NCBI GenBank assembly: GCA_937901255.1
Contig: CALCHN010000056.1
Span: forward strand, 1-39,048
Origin: an uncultured Flavobacteriales bacterium
GTDB lineage: Bacteria > Bacteroidota > Bacteroidia > Flavobacteriales_E > Vicingaceae
Length of the DNA: 39,048 bases
Direction: 5' to 3'
Shown: positions 25,837 through 33,392 of the stretch, one piece after another
How the letters are laid out: each line of letters starts with the position of its first letter
How positions within the stretch are numbered: the first letter of the stretch is position 1
Notes under the pieces: generated by a model
What the model saw: the letters and a program-made list of their open reading frames with translations, nothing else
Told to the model about the DNA's origin: nothing
The model's database searches: none
Translations under genes and position numbers: made by a program

Positions 25837-25865
25837 TTGATGTATCAAAATCTTTCGTACCTTTG
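25837..25865 (+). promoter_or_regulatory. Promoter of the PLDc_N-tatA-gatA operon
   Basis: TTG (25837-25839), 18-bp spacer, TACCTTTG (25858-25865): the best-spaced Bacteroidota promoter in the window. Transcription would begin near 25872, about 38 nt before the first start codon. Confidence 0.72.
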
Positions 25866-25909
25866 GGGGCTATTAAAAACACCCCTAAACAAGGTTAAAA
25901 ACATAAATA

Positions 25910-26128
25910 ATGAATTCAGTATTAGCATTTTTAGGTATGAAAGAAATTCTAATTATCTTTTTTGCAATAGCTATACTTCTTATTTTACCAATTTTAGCAA
26001 TAGTTGATATTTTAAAAGGCAATTTTAAAAACAATGATAAACTAATTTGGATTTTAGTTGTAATCTTTTTTGGAGTTATAGGTGCGTTACTTTATTATAT
26101 TATTGGAAGAAAACAAAAAATTAATTAA
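25910..26128 (+). CDS. PLDc_N domain membrane protein
   Basis: 72 residues with two helices (about 12-34 and 45-65). The spacing of the helices, the VDILKGNFKNNDKLIWILVVIFFGVIGALLYYIIGR core and short basic tail fit the phospholipase D-nuclease N-terminal domain (PLDc_N), which often stands alone as a small membrane protein of unknown function. 9 bp before tatA, so co-transcribed. There is no nuclease or phospholipase domain. Confidence 0.8.
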   Translation: MNSVLAFLGMKEILIIFFAIAILLILPILAIVDILKGNFKNNDKLIWILVVIFFGVIGALLYYIIGRKQKIN

Positions 26129-26137
26129 ACACAAATT

Positions 26138-26365
26138 ATGAAATTTATTTTATTAGGAGTAATAGGTCCATGGCAAATCGCACTAATTGCAGCAGCAGTT
26201 TTGTTACTTTTTGGTGGAAAAAAAATACCTCAATTGATGAGAGGAATTGGTTCTGGTATCAAAGAATTTAAAGACGGAATAAAAGAGGGTGAAAAAGAAA
26301 AAGAGGGTGAAAAAGATTCTCTAGAAAAAAACGATAAAAAAGAAATAAATTCTTCTGATAACTAA
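26138..26365 (+). CDS. tatA: Sec-independent protein translocase TatA/E
   Basis: 75 residues. Short N-terminal membrane helix (about 8-22), the FGGKKIPQL hinge, an amphipathic helix (MRGIGSGIKEFKDGIKEG), then a charged tail. This is the pore-forming TatA component that exports folded twin-arginine proteins. The tail contains an exact in-frame 18-bp tandem duplication. Lies between the PLDc_N gene and gatA; tatC is not in the window. Confidence 0.94.
   Translation: MKFILLGVIGPWQIALIAAAVLLLFGGKKIPQLMRGIGSGIKEFKDGIKEGEKEKEGEKDSLEKNDKKEINSSDN
26281..26316 (+). repeat. Exact 18-bp tandem duplication in tatA
   Basis: Two identical adjacent copies (26281-26298 and 26299-26316) encode KEGEKE-type residues in the charged tail. 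In frame, so the tail is lengthened by six residues without other effect. Confidence 0.9.
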
Positions 26366-26415
26366 AAATCTTCCTCAAAACTATTATTTAGAGGTAGAGT
26401 CCGAAAAAGACTGCT

Positions 26416-27846
26416 ATGGAGAAATTTTATTCCTCTTTTGAGGCTATTCAACAAGATTTAAAAACTCAACAAACTACTTGTCAGGAAATTGTTAACGCTT
26501 ATCTTCATCGTATTGAAGAAAACAACCACCTTAATGCTTTTTTAGAAGTTTTTGCTGATGAAGCTTTACAAAAAGCTAAAGAAATTGATGCGAAAATAGC
26601 TCAAAACAAAGCTGGCAAATTAGCAGGAATGGTTATCGCTATTAAAGATAATATTTGCTACAAAGACCATAAAGTTTCTGCTTCATCAAAAATATTAGGC
26701 AACTTTGAATCACTTTTTAGTGCTACTGTTGTAGAAAGATTATTGGCTGAAGATGCCATTATTATTGGACGAACAAACTGTGATGAGTTTGCTATGGGCA
26801 GCTCTAACGAAAATTCTGCTTTTGGCAACGTACTCAACCCTATAGATAATTCAAAAGCTCCAGGAGGTTCCTCAGGAGGTTCTGCGGTTGCGGTAAAAGC
26901 CAACTTATGTTTAGTAGCCTTAGGCTCTGACACAGGTGGTTCTATTCGCCAACCAGCTTCTTTTTGCGATATTGTAGGATTAAAACCCACATACGGGAGA
27001 GTTTCCAGAAATGGATTAATAGCGTATGCTTCTTCTTTCGATCAAATTGGTCCTTTTACCAATAATGTTGCAGATGCAGCCTTGGTAATGGAAGTAATGT
27101 CGGGAGCCGACAAAATGGATAGCACTTGCTCTACAAAAGAAGTTCCTCAATACTCTAATCAACTTAACGATAAGAAAACTTATAAAATAACTTATTTCAA
27201 CAGCTGTATAGAAAACGATGGTTTAGATACTGAAATTAAAGCCCAATTTATGGCTTTTGTTGAAAAACTAAGAGCCGAAGGACATACTGTTGAAGCTACA
27301 GATTTTCCTTATTTAGATTATTTAGTTCCTACTTATTATGTTTTAACTACAGCCGAAGCTTCATCCAACTTAGCACGATATGATGGTGTTCATTTTGGCT
27401 ACAGAAGTCCGAATGCAGTTGATTTAGAATCTACTTACTTAAAATCTCGTTCAGAAGGTTTTGGTGATGAAGTAAAGAGAAGAATTATGTTGGGAACTTA
27501 TGTGTTAAGTTCAGGTTTTTATGATGCTTATTACACCAAAGCACAAAAAGTAAGAAGAATATTAAAAAACAAAACCGAAGAGATTTTGTCTGATTATGAT
27601 TTTATTCTTTCACCAACTTCACCACATACTCCATTCGATTTGGGCAAACAAATTGACGACCCAATAAAAATGTATTTAGAAGATATTTACACTGTTCACG
27701 CCAATTTAACTGGCTTACCATCAATGTCATTACCTTTAAATAAACATTCAAATGGTTTGCCATACGGCTTCCAACTTACAGCTAAAAGTTTTAACGAAAC
27801 AGCATTATTAGCATTTTCGCACCAATTGCTACAAAACAAAAATTAA
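26416..27846 (+). CDS. gatA: Asp-tRNA(Asn)/Glu-tRNA(Gln) amidotransferase subunit A
   Basis: 476-residue amidase-signature enzyme. The Ser-cisSer-Lys triad is present: K77 (AIKDNI), S152 in APGGSSGGSAVAV and S176 in GSDTGGSIRQPASF. It releases ammonia from glutamine and passes it to GatB to amidate Glu-tRNA(Gln) or Asp-tRNA(Asn). Full length with the conserved C-terminal NLTGLPSMSLPL segment. gatB and gatC are elsewhere, as usual in Bacteroidota. Confidence 0.97.
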   Translation: MEKFYSSFEAIQQDLKTQQTTCQEIVNAYLHRIEENNHLNAFLEVFADEALQKAKEIDAKIAQNKAGKLAGMVIAIKDNICYKDHKVSASSKILGNFESLFSATVVERLLAEDAIIIGRTNCDEFAMGSSNENSAFGNVLNPIDNSKAPGGSSGGSAVAVKANLCLVALGSDTGGSIRQPASFCDIVGLKPTYGRVSRNGLIAYASSFDQIGPFTNNVADAALVMEVMSGADKMDSTCSTKEVPQYSNQLNDKKTYKITYFNSCIENDGLDTEIKAQFMAFVEKLRAEGHTVEATDFPYLDYLVPTYYVLTTAEASSNLARYDGVHFGYRSPNAVDLESTYLKSRSEGFGDEVKRRIMLGTYVLSSGFYDAYYTKAQKVRRILKNKTEEILSDYDFILSPTSPHTPFDLGKQIDDPIKMYLEDIYTVHANLTGLPSMSLPLNKHSNGLPYGFQLTAKSFNETALLAFSHQLLQNKN

Positions 27847-27971
27847 TTTTTTTCGTTCATTACCAACATGAATTTGTTGTGAACAAAAAATAAAAAGCAT
27901 AATAAAAGCTCTGGGTACATTCCAAGCAACCGCTTTAAAACACTAAAAGTAAATGAAAATTAAAGAATACT

Positions 27972-28008
27972 CTTCCCCTACCCCCTCTCTTTAAAAAGAG
28001 GGGAGAAG
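27972..28008. repeat. Inverted repeat between gatA and the lytic transglycosylase gene
   Basis: CCCCTCTCTTT (27982-27992) pairs with AAAAAGAGGGG (27993-28003) with one mismatch, flanked by CTTCCCC and AGAAG. It may act as a terminator-like or REP-like element. The GTG at 28028 lies just beyond it, which argues against that GTG being the start of the next gene. Confidence 0.6.
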
Positions 28009-28054
28009 TTATCGATAGATACTTGGGGTGAGTCAAAATAAAAAAAATAATCAC

Positions 28055-29554
28055 ATGAAATACTTTTTATACCTATTCGCTTTTATATTATTTATTTCTT
28101 CGGCTATAGCTCAAGATAAAACAAATAATGAAGAAAGCACTTTTGAAATCTTACCTGACGACCCTGTGCTACTAAAAATTGATAGCATGATGATGTCGGG
28201 ATATTTTGAAAGCTTAGGGTTTAACGACAATGTTCATAAAGTTAAAAACTATAATCCGGACTCTGTTCCTGTTTTCGATAGCATTATCTATGTAACAAGA
28301 TTCAACAAACTTAATGCAAACTCTCCCTTCTCGTTAGTTTACAATGATATTGTAAAAGCTTATGTAAATTTATACGCCAAGCGAAGAAAAAAAACTACGG
28401 GTAGGATGTTAGGGTTAGCTCCTGTTTATTTTCCAATTTTTGAAGAACACCTAGATAAATACAACTTACCATTAGAGTTAAAATATCTTCCTATTGTTGA
28501 ATCTGCTCTTAACCCTAAAGCAAAATCTCGAGTTGGAGCAACAGGTTTATGGCAATTTATGTACGCTACCGGAAAAATGTTCGATTTAAACGTAACCTCT
28601 TATTATGATGAGAGAAGCGATGTATATAAATCTACCGATGCCGCTTGTCGCTATTTAAAACATCTTCACGATATGTATCACGATTGGGATTTAGTATTAG
28701 CTGCTTATAATTCCGGACCAGGAAATGTAAATAAAGCCATAAGAAGATCGGGAGGTAAAAGAACTTACTGGGAAATTCGCCCATATTTACCAAGAGAAAC
28801 GCAAGGTTATGTTCCTGCTTTTATTGCTGTAAATTATGTGATGAGTTATGCTGCTGAACATAATATTTTCCCAATAGAACCAGACATCTCTTGTATGAAA
28901 GTAGACACTGTTAATGTAAAACAACACCTTTCTTTTGAGCAGCTTTCTACTTTTTTAGAATTGCCTATTGAGTACATTGCTTATTTAAATCCTTCGTACA
29001 AACAAAACTTTATACCCAACACAAAAGGAGCCAATACACTTTGCTTGCCTGCCGATAAAATTGGTACTTTTTTAATGAATGAAAAAACCATTTATGCACT
29101 AAAAACACAACAAGATATTAAAGATAGTATTGCTGCCGCACAAAATAATAACACCAATATTGCTGAAAGTAGAGGTGGAAATGAAATCATTTATACGGTT
29201 AGAAGCGGTGATTTTTTAGGCAAAATTGCTTCCAAATATCACTGTAGAGTTAGTCAGATAAAAGAGTGGAACAACTTATACAGCGACAGGTTAAATGTTG
29301 GTCAAAAACTTAAACTTTATCCTAAAGCAAGTTATGCTGCTCAAAATAAAAGCAAACAAAAAATTCAACAAGAAAAGTTACACAGTTATGATGGAAAATA
29401 TGAATATTATACTGTAAAAGAAGGAGATAACTTGTGGGATATTGCCAATAGATATGATGATGTTACTTTAGAGCAAATTCAAGAATTAAATAAAGATATA
29501 GACCACAGCAACCTAAAACTGGGCACCAAAATTAGAATCAGAAAAGTGGGATAA
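28055..29554 (+). CDS. Membrane-bound lytic murein transglycosylase, MltD-like, with LysM domains
   Basis: 499 residues from ATG 28055. Signal peptide (1-20, MKYFLYLFAFILFISSAIAQ), an N-terminal helical part, an SLT domain with catalytic Glu149 in LPIVESALNPKA and the motifs GATGLWQFM and AAYNSGPGNVNKAI, then two LysM modules near the C-terminus (YTVRSGDFLGKIA... and YTVKEGDNLWDIA...). It cleaves peptidoglycan glycan strands. A GTG at 28028 would add nine residues before the signal peptide and is rejected. 12 bp before the DUF4837 gene. Confidence 0.93.
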   Translation: MKYFLYLFAFILFISSAIAQDKTNNEESTFEILPDDPVLLKIDSMMMSGYFESLGFNDNVHKVKNYNPDSVPVFDSIIYVTRFNKLNANSPFSLVYNDIVKAYVNLYAKRRKKTTGRMLGLAPVYFPIFEEHLDKYNLPLELKYLPIVESALNPKAKSRVGATGLWQFMYATGKMFDLNVTSYYDERSDVYKSTDAACRYLKHLHDMYHDWDLVLAAYNSGPGNVNKAIRRSGGKRTYWEIRPYLPRETQGYVPAFIAVNYVMSYAAEHNIFPIEPDISCMKVDTVNVKQHLSFEQLSTFLELPIEYIAYLNPSYKQNFIPNTKGANTLCLPADKIGTFLMNEKTIYALKTQQDIKDSIAAAQNNNTNIAESRGGNEIIYTVRSGDFLGKIASKYHCRVSQIKEWNNLYSDRLNVGQKLKLYPKASYAAQNKSKQKIQQEKLHSYDGKYEYYTVKEGDNLWDIANRYDDVTLEQIQELNKDIDHSNLKLGTKIRIRKVG

Positions 29555-29566
29555 AAAGCTAAAAAC

Positions 29567-30562
29567 ATGATGAACAACAAATTCTTATTATTTTTCATAG
29601 TTTCTTTTTCTATTTTGTTTTATGCTTGCGATGAAACCAACGAACGTATTTTGCCTCGCATGTCAGGAAAATCAGGCGAACTTTTAGTGGTAATAGATAC
29701 GGGCTATTGGAATCATCAATCTGGAGAAGCTATCAGACAAACGTTTATGCAAACTCAAGTTGGTTTACCTCAGCAAGAAGCCATTTTTGACATTATTCAT
29801 GTACCTCACAGGTCTTTTGCCAGAATTTTACAAACCAACAGAAACATTGTAATGGTAGAAATAAATGCTAAGGAAAAACCAGCTATTGCTATAAAAGAAA
29901 ATGTTTGGTCGGACGGACAGTTGGTTGCCACCATAGTAGCAAAAAACGATAAAAATGCTGCTGAAATAATTGAGAAAAACTCCCAAAATCTGTTGGATTA
30001 CTTTAATGAAAAAGAAACACAACGACTTCAAAAAAAATACAAAGTCAATAAAAACAGCAAATTGGCTAAGGAATTAGAAGAAAAATTAAAACTCTCTATG
30101 CACATAGATGATTTGTTTTACATAGCGAAAGAAGATACTAATTTTATATGGCTTAGAAAAGAGTACTCTATGGGCGAGCATCCTATTAGTCAAGGATTTA
30201 TTATTTACACTTATCCTTACGATAATGACAGTATTTTTAATGTACATCAGCTTACTGCAAAAAGAAATGCCATTACCAAAAAATACATTCCGGGAGGAGC
30301 TGAAGGTTCTTACATGACTACTTATGAAGAATACATCCCTAAAGAAAGAGAAATTAACCTTAAAGGAAATTATGCCAAAGAATTACGAGGTTTATGGCAT
30401 GTTCAGGGTGATTTTATGGGCGGTCCATTTGTAAGTTACTCTATGGTGGATGAACACAGAAACCGAGTAATTACGATTGATGGTTATGTTTACGCTCCAA
30501 AGTTTGATAAACGAGAATATCTTAGAGAATTGCAAGCGTTAGCGTTGACAGTGAGTTTTTAG
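29567..30562 (+). CDS. DUF4837 family lipoprotein
   Basis: 331 residues. Lipoprotein signal with lipobox LFYAC (C21), then a soluble domain opening RILPRMSGKSGELLVVID, which I recognise as DUF4837, a Bacteroidota family of unknown function. Motifs such as GLWHVQGDFMGGPFVSYSMVDEHRNRVITIDGYVYAPKFDKREYLRELQAL are highly conserved in appearance. Tight coupling to the transglycosylase suggests an envelope role (inference). A 10-bp hairpin (30580-30603) follows the stop. Confidence 0.88.
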   Translation: MMNNKFLLFFIVSFSILFYACDETNERILPRMSGKSGELLVVIDTGYWNHQSGEAIRQTFMQTQVGLPQQEAIFDIIHVPHRSFARILQTNRNIVMVEINAKEKPAIAIKENVWSDGQLVATIVAKNDKNAAEIIEKNSQNLLDYFNEKETQRLQKKYKVNKNSKLAKELEEKLKLSMHIDDLFYIAKEDTNFIWLRKEYSMGEHPISQGFIIYTYPYDNDSIFNVHQLTAKRNAITKKYIPGGAEGSYMTTYEEYIPKEREINLKGNYAKELRGLWHVQGDFMGGPFVSYSMVDEHRNRVITIDGYVYAPKFDKREYLRELQALALTVSF

Positions 30563-30579
30563 TTTAGTTGACAAGACTA

Positions 30580-30603
30580 AAAAATGAAACATATTTCATT
30601 TTT
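30580..30603 (+). terminator. Weak terminator after the DUF4837 gene
   Basis: AAAAATGAAA (30580-30589), loop CATA, TTTCATTTTT (30594-30603): a perfect 10-bp stem ending in T, but almost without G or C, so strength is doubtful. Confidence 0.5.
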
Positions 30604-30614
30604 AAAAAATTTAC

Positions 30615-30622
30615 TACCTTTG
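30615..30622 (+). promoter_or_regulatory. Promoter -7 box before the small ORF
   Basis: TACCTTTG fits TAnnTTTG and lies 41 bp before the small ORF's ATG. No clear -33 box is seen, the upstream DNA being A/T runs. Confidence 0.55.
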
Positions 30623-30663
30623 TATTGTATTTTTATTACTATTTAAATTGAAATACAACAATT

Positions 30664-30819
30664 ATGGGGACAATATTTAAAAATAAGACACCAAAAGTTA
30701 GTTCAATAAAAAAAGAAACTAACCCAACACTAAAAAGGATAAAAGATTTTAAGGTTCATGTGTTAACTAAGGAAGAAATTGAAAAACAAAGAATTAAATC
30801 TTATACTTTGGCATTTTAG
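30664..30819 (+). CDS. Small basic ORF, 51 residues, unknown
   Basis: ATG at 30664 to TAG at 30817-30819. The product begins MGTIFKNKTPKVSS, has many lysines (KKETNPTLKRIKDFK), and ends EIEKQRIKSYTLAF. No signal peptide or membrane segment. It has its own -7 box upstream and a terminator hairpin 31 bp downstream. I recognise no family. A small protein of this sort before an orphan gene could be an antitoxin-like partner, a leader peptide, or a small DNA- or RNA-binding protein; none is shown. Coding status rests on promoter, start and terminator only. Confidence 0.5.
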   Translation: MGTIFKNKTPKVSSIKKETNPTLKRIKDFKVHVLTKEEIEKQRIKSYTLAF

Positions 30820-30848
30820 TGTGATAAGTAAAATAGATATTAATATAA

Positions 30849-30873
30849 CAAACCGCGAAAAGCGGTTTTTTTT
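30849..30873 (+). terminator. Terminator hairpin abutting the next start codon
   Basis: AACCGC (30851-30856), loop GAAAA, GCGGTT (30862-30867), then a T run to 30873. The ATG of the next gene begins at 30874. As an intrinsic terminator it would end the small-ORF transcript; as an attenuator it would gate the downstream gene. Confidence 0.8.
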
Positions 30874-31428
30874 ATGTTTGATAAAAAATTTTCATATAAA
30901 ATAAGTAATCCTATTAAAACTCAAACCGTATCTGAAAACGGAGAGAAAAAAGCTGAATTTTATAAAATTAAAGTTGGTAATAAAAAAATACCCTACATCA
31001 TTCGGTTAGACTATTTTGAACTAAACGTTGTTTTTATAAAATTTTACCATAGTAAATATTCTTCTGATAAAGATAAATTTAAACATAGGTACAACAACAA
31101 CCTTCCTCTTACTAGAATTGTTTCTACCTGCATGCTGTTATGTGAAAAGAAAATTAATAAAAATCCTGAATTACTTTTTTTCTTTTATGGACAGTGGGAT
31201 AATAAAGATGTTGAAAGAAAACTTAAAACGAGTCAAAGATTTAAACTTTACTCAACAACAGTAGTATCAAAAATTGACGAAAATAAATACAAACATTTAA
31301 AAATTGAAAAGTTGAATGTACATGGATTTATTCCATCAGAACTTTACAATAAACAATTAGAAAATGATTTAGTTAATTATTTTGATAAATTATTTGGCGA
31401 TAAAATTCAAGAATTAATTATCCCTTAA
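30874..31428 (+). CDS. Hypothetical protein, 184 residues, unknown
   Basis: Soluble, very lysine-rich and strongly AT-rich in codon use. N-terminal part suggests beta strands (YKISNPIKTQTVSENGEKKAEFYKIKVGNKKIPYIIRLDYFELNVVFIKFY), the middle a helix with two cysteines (VSTCMLLCEKKINKNP) and a strand with FFFYGQWDN. I do not recognise a family. The layout ELLFFFYGQ..RFKLYSTTV after a helix recalls, faintly, small Bacteroidota proteins such as DUF6934 that follow a tiny ORF; this is a guess. The start codon touches a terminator's T run, so ATG 30874 may be correct with control by readthrough, or the real start lies further in. Confidence 0.6.
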   Translation: MFDKKFSYKISNPIKTQTVSENGEKKAEFYKIKVGNKKIPYIIRLDYFELNVVFIKFYHSKYSSDKDKFKHRYNNNLPLTRIVSTCMLLCEKKINKNPELLFFFYGQWDNKDVERKLKTSQRFKLYSTTVVSKIDENKYKHLKIEKLNVHGFIPSELYNKQLENDLVNYFDKLFGDKIQELIIP

Positions 31429-31489
31429 TTAAATTTTTCTACTTTTTTAAAAATAATTCTGATTAATAATTAGTGCCTCATTTATTTCA

Positions 31490-31519
31490 GGAATGACGTT
31501 ATATGAATTTTATCATTCC
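31490..31519. repeat. Inverted repeat with ATTCC/GGAAT arms
   Basis: GGAATGA (31490-31496) and TCATTCC (about 31513-31519) enclose 16 bp. It resembles a decayed member of the GTCATTC repeat class at 34843 and 6612. The remaining 278-bp gap shows nothing else that I can support. Confidence 0.4.
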
Positions 31520-31706
31520 ACCAATAATCAAAAATTTCTTCCAACACTCAACCTATGACAATAATCACACGCAATCATTTTTTTGTGTGTAATTTTACAG
31601 CAAAAATAATTTAGTATGAAACATCTATAACTATAAAAGTTGAGAAGAATAAGAGTGACTATATAAGATGTTCCATGTGACCGATAAAAAACAATAAAAA
31701 AAAAAC

Positions 31707-32216
31707 ATGAAAACAAGAAAAGCAATTGATACCTATACCATGATGACCGAAATTGTGTTGCCTAATGATACCAACACCTTAGGAAACTTAATGGGAGGAA
31801 GATTACTACATTTAATGGATATTTGCTCGGCAATAGCAGCTCAGCGTTGCAGCAACAGAGTAGTAGTAACTGCATCGGTAAATAATGTTTCTTTTGCTCA
31901 TCCTATTAAATTAGGCGATATTGTTACTCTAGAAGCCAAAGTTTCCAGAACATTTACCTCTTCTATGGAGGTTTATATTGATGTTTTTGTGGAAGACCAC
32001 CGAACAGGAAAGAAAAAACATTGTAACAATGCAATTTATACTTTTGTTGCTGTTGATCAACTAGGAAATCCAATTGGTGTTCCTGAACTTATTCCTGAAA
32101 CAGAAGAAGAAAAAGAACGTTATGAAGGTGCGTTAAGAAGAAGACAACTTAGCCTTATCCTTGCTGGTAAAATGAAGCCTTCAGAGGCTACCGAGCTTAA
32201 AAAATTGTTTGAGTAA
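31707..32216 (+). CDS. Acyl-CoA thioesterase, hotdog fold
   Basis: 169 residues of the YciA/BFIT class. Opening TYTMMTEIVLPNDTNTLGNLMGGRLLHLMDICSAIAAQR carries the conserved Asn/Asp region (N-x-LGNLMGG..LHLMD) and VVTASVNNVSFAHPIKLGD the second hotdog strand set. It hydrolyses acyl-CoA thioesters in the cytoplasm; chain length cannot be told. It stands alone before the sulfur operon, with a Lys/Glu-rich tail. Confidence 0.93.
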   Translation: MKTRKAIDTYTMMTEIVLPNDTNTLGNLMGGRLLHLMDICSAIAAQRCSNRVVVTASVNNVSFAHPIKLGDIVTLEAKVSRTFTSSMEVYIDVFVEDHRTGKKKHCNNAIYTFVAVDQLGNPIGVPELIPETEEEKERYEGALRRRQLSLILAGKMKPSEATELKKLFE

Positions 32217-32260
32217 TCATTAAAATTTCTAAAAAAACACCATATATTAATTATTGTTGG

Positions 32261-32268
32261 TAACTTTG
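32261..32268 (+). promoter_or_regulatory. Promoter -7 box of the ArsR-TSUP-persulfide dioxygenase operon
   Basis: TAACTTTG fits TAnnTTTG, 31 bp before the arsR-type ATG. The start site would fall in an AT palindrome-rich stretch (TCTAAATATCTATATATG), a plausible operator for the encoded regulator. Confidence 0.5.
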
Positions 32269-32298
32269 TATCTAAATATCTATATATGTTTATACGAA

Positions 32299-32586
32299 AT
32301 GACTAACGAACTTACAAAATTAACCCAAGCATCCGAAATGCTAAAAGCCATTGCTCACCCAATTAGGTTGGCAATAGTTCAGCTTTTAGAAAACGACAAA
32401 AGAATGTCTGTAACAGCAATACACGAAGCGTTGAACATAGAACAAGCTGTAGCTTCTCATCATTTAAGTATCTTAAAAAACAAAGGGGTGTTGAGTGTAG
32501 ATAGAGAAGGGAAGCATTGTTTTTATTTTCTTAAACATCAGCGTTTGGCAGAAATAGTAGTATGTGTAAATAAATGTCAGGAATAA
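32299..32586 (+). CDS. ArsR/SmtB family transcriptional regulator
   Basis: 95 residues from ATG 32299. Winged-helix motif: AIAHPIRLAIVQLLENDKRMSVTAIHEALNIEQAVASHHLSILKNKGVLSVDREGKHCFYFL, with recognition helix around residues 49-60. Cysteines are C74, C89 and C93; the last two form a C-x3-C near the C-terminus. The Cys pair of BigR/SqrR persulfide sensors in the first helices is absent. Its stop is immediately followed by the transporter ATG, so autoregulation of the operon is expected. TTG 32254 would add 15 residues and overlap the -7 box, so it is rejected. Confidence 0.88.
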   Translation: MTNELTKLTQASEMLKAIAHPIRLAIVQLLENDKRMSVTAIHEALNIEQAVASHHLSILKNKGVLSVDREGKHCFYFLKHQRLAEIVVCVNKCQE

Positions 32587-33384
32587 ATGGAAATTATAGG
32601 TTACATCGCTGCTATTTTTGTAGGAATTACTTTAGGACTAGTTGGTTCGGGTGGTTTTTTAGCATTGCCCATTTTAGTGTATTTATTTTTTATTACCGAC
32701 CCTGAAATAGCAACTGCTTACTCCCTATTTTTAGTAGGAATTGTAAGTATAGTAGGCGTATTTTTAAAAAACAAGCAAGGGTTTGTAAGCTATAAAACCG
32801 CTATCTATTTTGGAATTCCAACTGTTATAGCTATTTTTCTTACCAGAAAATTTTTAATGCCTGCCATTCCAGATACTATTTTTTCGTTTAACGGATTTGT
32901 AATTACTAAAAGATTAATAGTAATGTCTCTTTTAGCTGTAACCATGATGATTTCTGCCTACTTTATGATAGATAGAAAAAAAGCAGAAAGCGAATTACCA
33001 TTGAGCAAGAAAAATAAAACCTTGAACTTTTTAGGAGGGTTGATGATAGGGAGTTTATCGGGAATAGTAGGAATAGGTGGTGGTTTTATTATTATCCCAG
33101 CTTTACTTAAAATAGGCAATCTAACTATGAAAATGGCGGTTGGAACGTCCTTATTAATTGTTGCATTAAATTCAGCATTTGGATTTTTAGGAAGTATTTC
33201 GCACTTTGTAATTGATTGGAAATTGTTACTTTTATTTTCTATATTTTCTGTATCGGGAATGCTTATAGGTAATTTAATTTCCAAAAAAATAGATGGAAAG
33301 CATTTGAAAGTGAGTTTTGGATGGTTTGTATTATTTGCAGGAGCTATTATTATGATAAATGAATTATTTTTTACTAATTTTTAA
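32587..33384 (+). CDS. TSUP (TauE/SafE) family sulfur-compound transporter
   Basis: 265 residues, eight predicted helices in two halves, each opening with the family glycines (GITLGLVGSGGFLALPILVYLF near 15-36; GSLSGIVGIGGGFIIIPALL near 155-174). TSUP proteins move sulfite, thiosulfate or other sulfur anions. Placement between an ArsR regulator and a persulfide dioxygenase points to sulfite or thiosulfate export after persulfide oxidation (inference). Start codon directly follows the regulator's stop; the next gene starts 8 bp after its own stop. Confidence 0.92.
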   Translation: MEIIGYIAAIFVGITLGLVGSGGFLALPILVYLFFITDPEIATAYSLFLVGIVSIVGVFLKNKQGFVSYKTAIYFGIPTVIAIFLTRKFLMPAIPDTIFSFNGFVITKRLIVMSLLAVTMMISAYFMIDRKKAESELPLSKKNKTLNFLGGLMIGSLSGIVGIGGGFIIIPALLKIGNLTMKMAVGTSLLIVALNSAFGFLGSISHFVIDWKLLLLFSIFSVSGMLIGNLISKKIDGKHLKVSFGWFVLFAGAIIMINELFFTNF

Positions 33385-33392
33385 AACTATAT

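Noticed and set aside
28028..28054. GTG start for the MltD-like protein
   Set aside because: It would place nine charged residues before a clean signal peptide and begins next to an intergenic repeat; ATG 28055 is better.
31528..31725. 65-residue minus-strand ORF with CDYCHR
   Set aside because: The CxxC is attractive but the frame overlaps the thioesterase start, is dominated by Phe/Leu from A-rich antisense DNA, and has no promoter or family match.
32254..32298. TTG start for the ArsR regulator
   Set aside because: Would put the -7 box inside the coding region; ATG 32299 starts a normal ArsR N-terminus.
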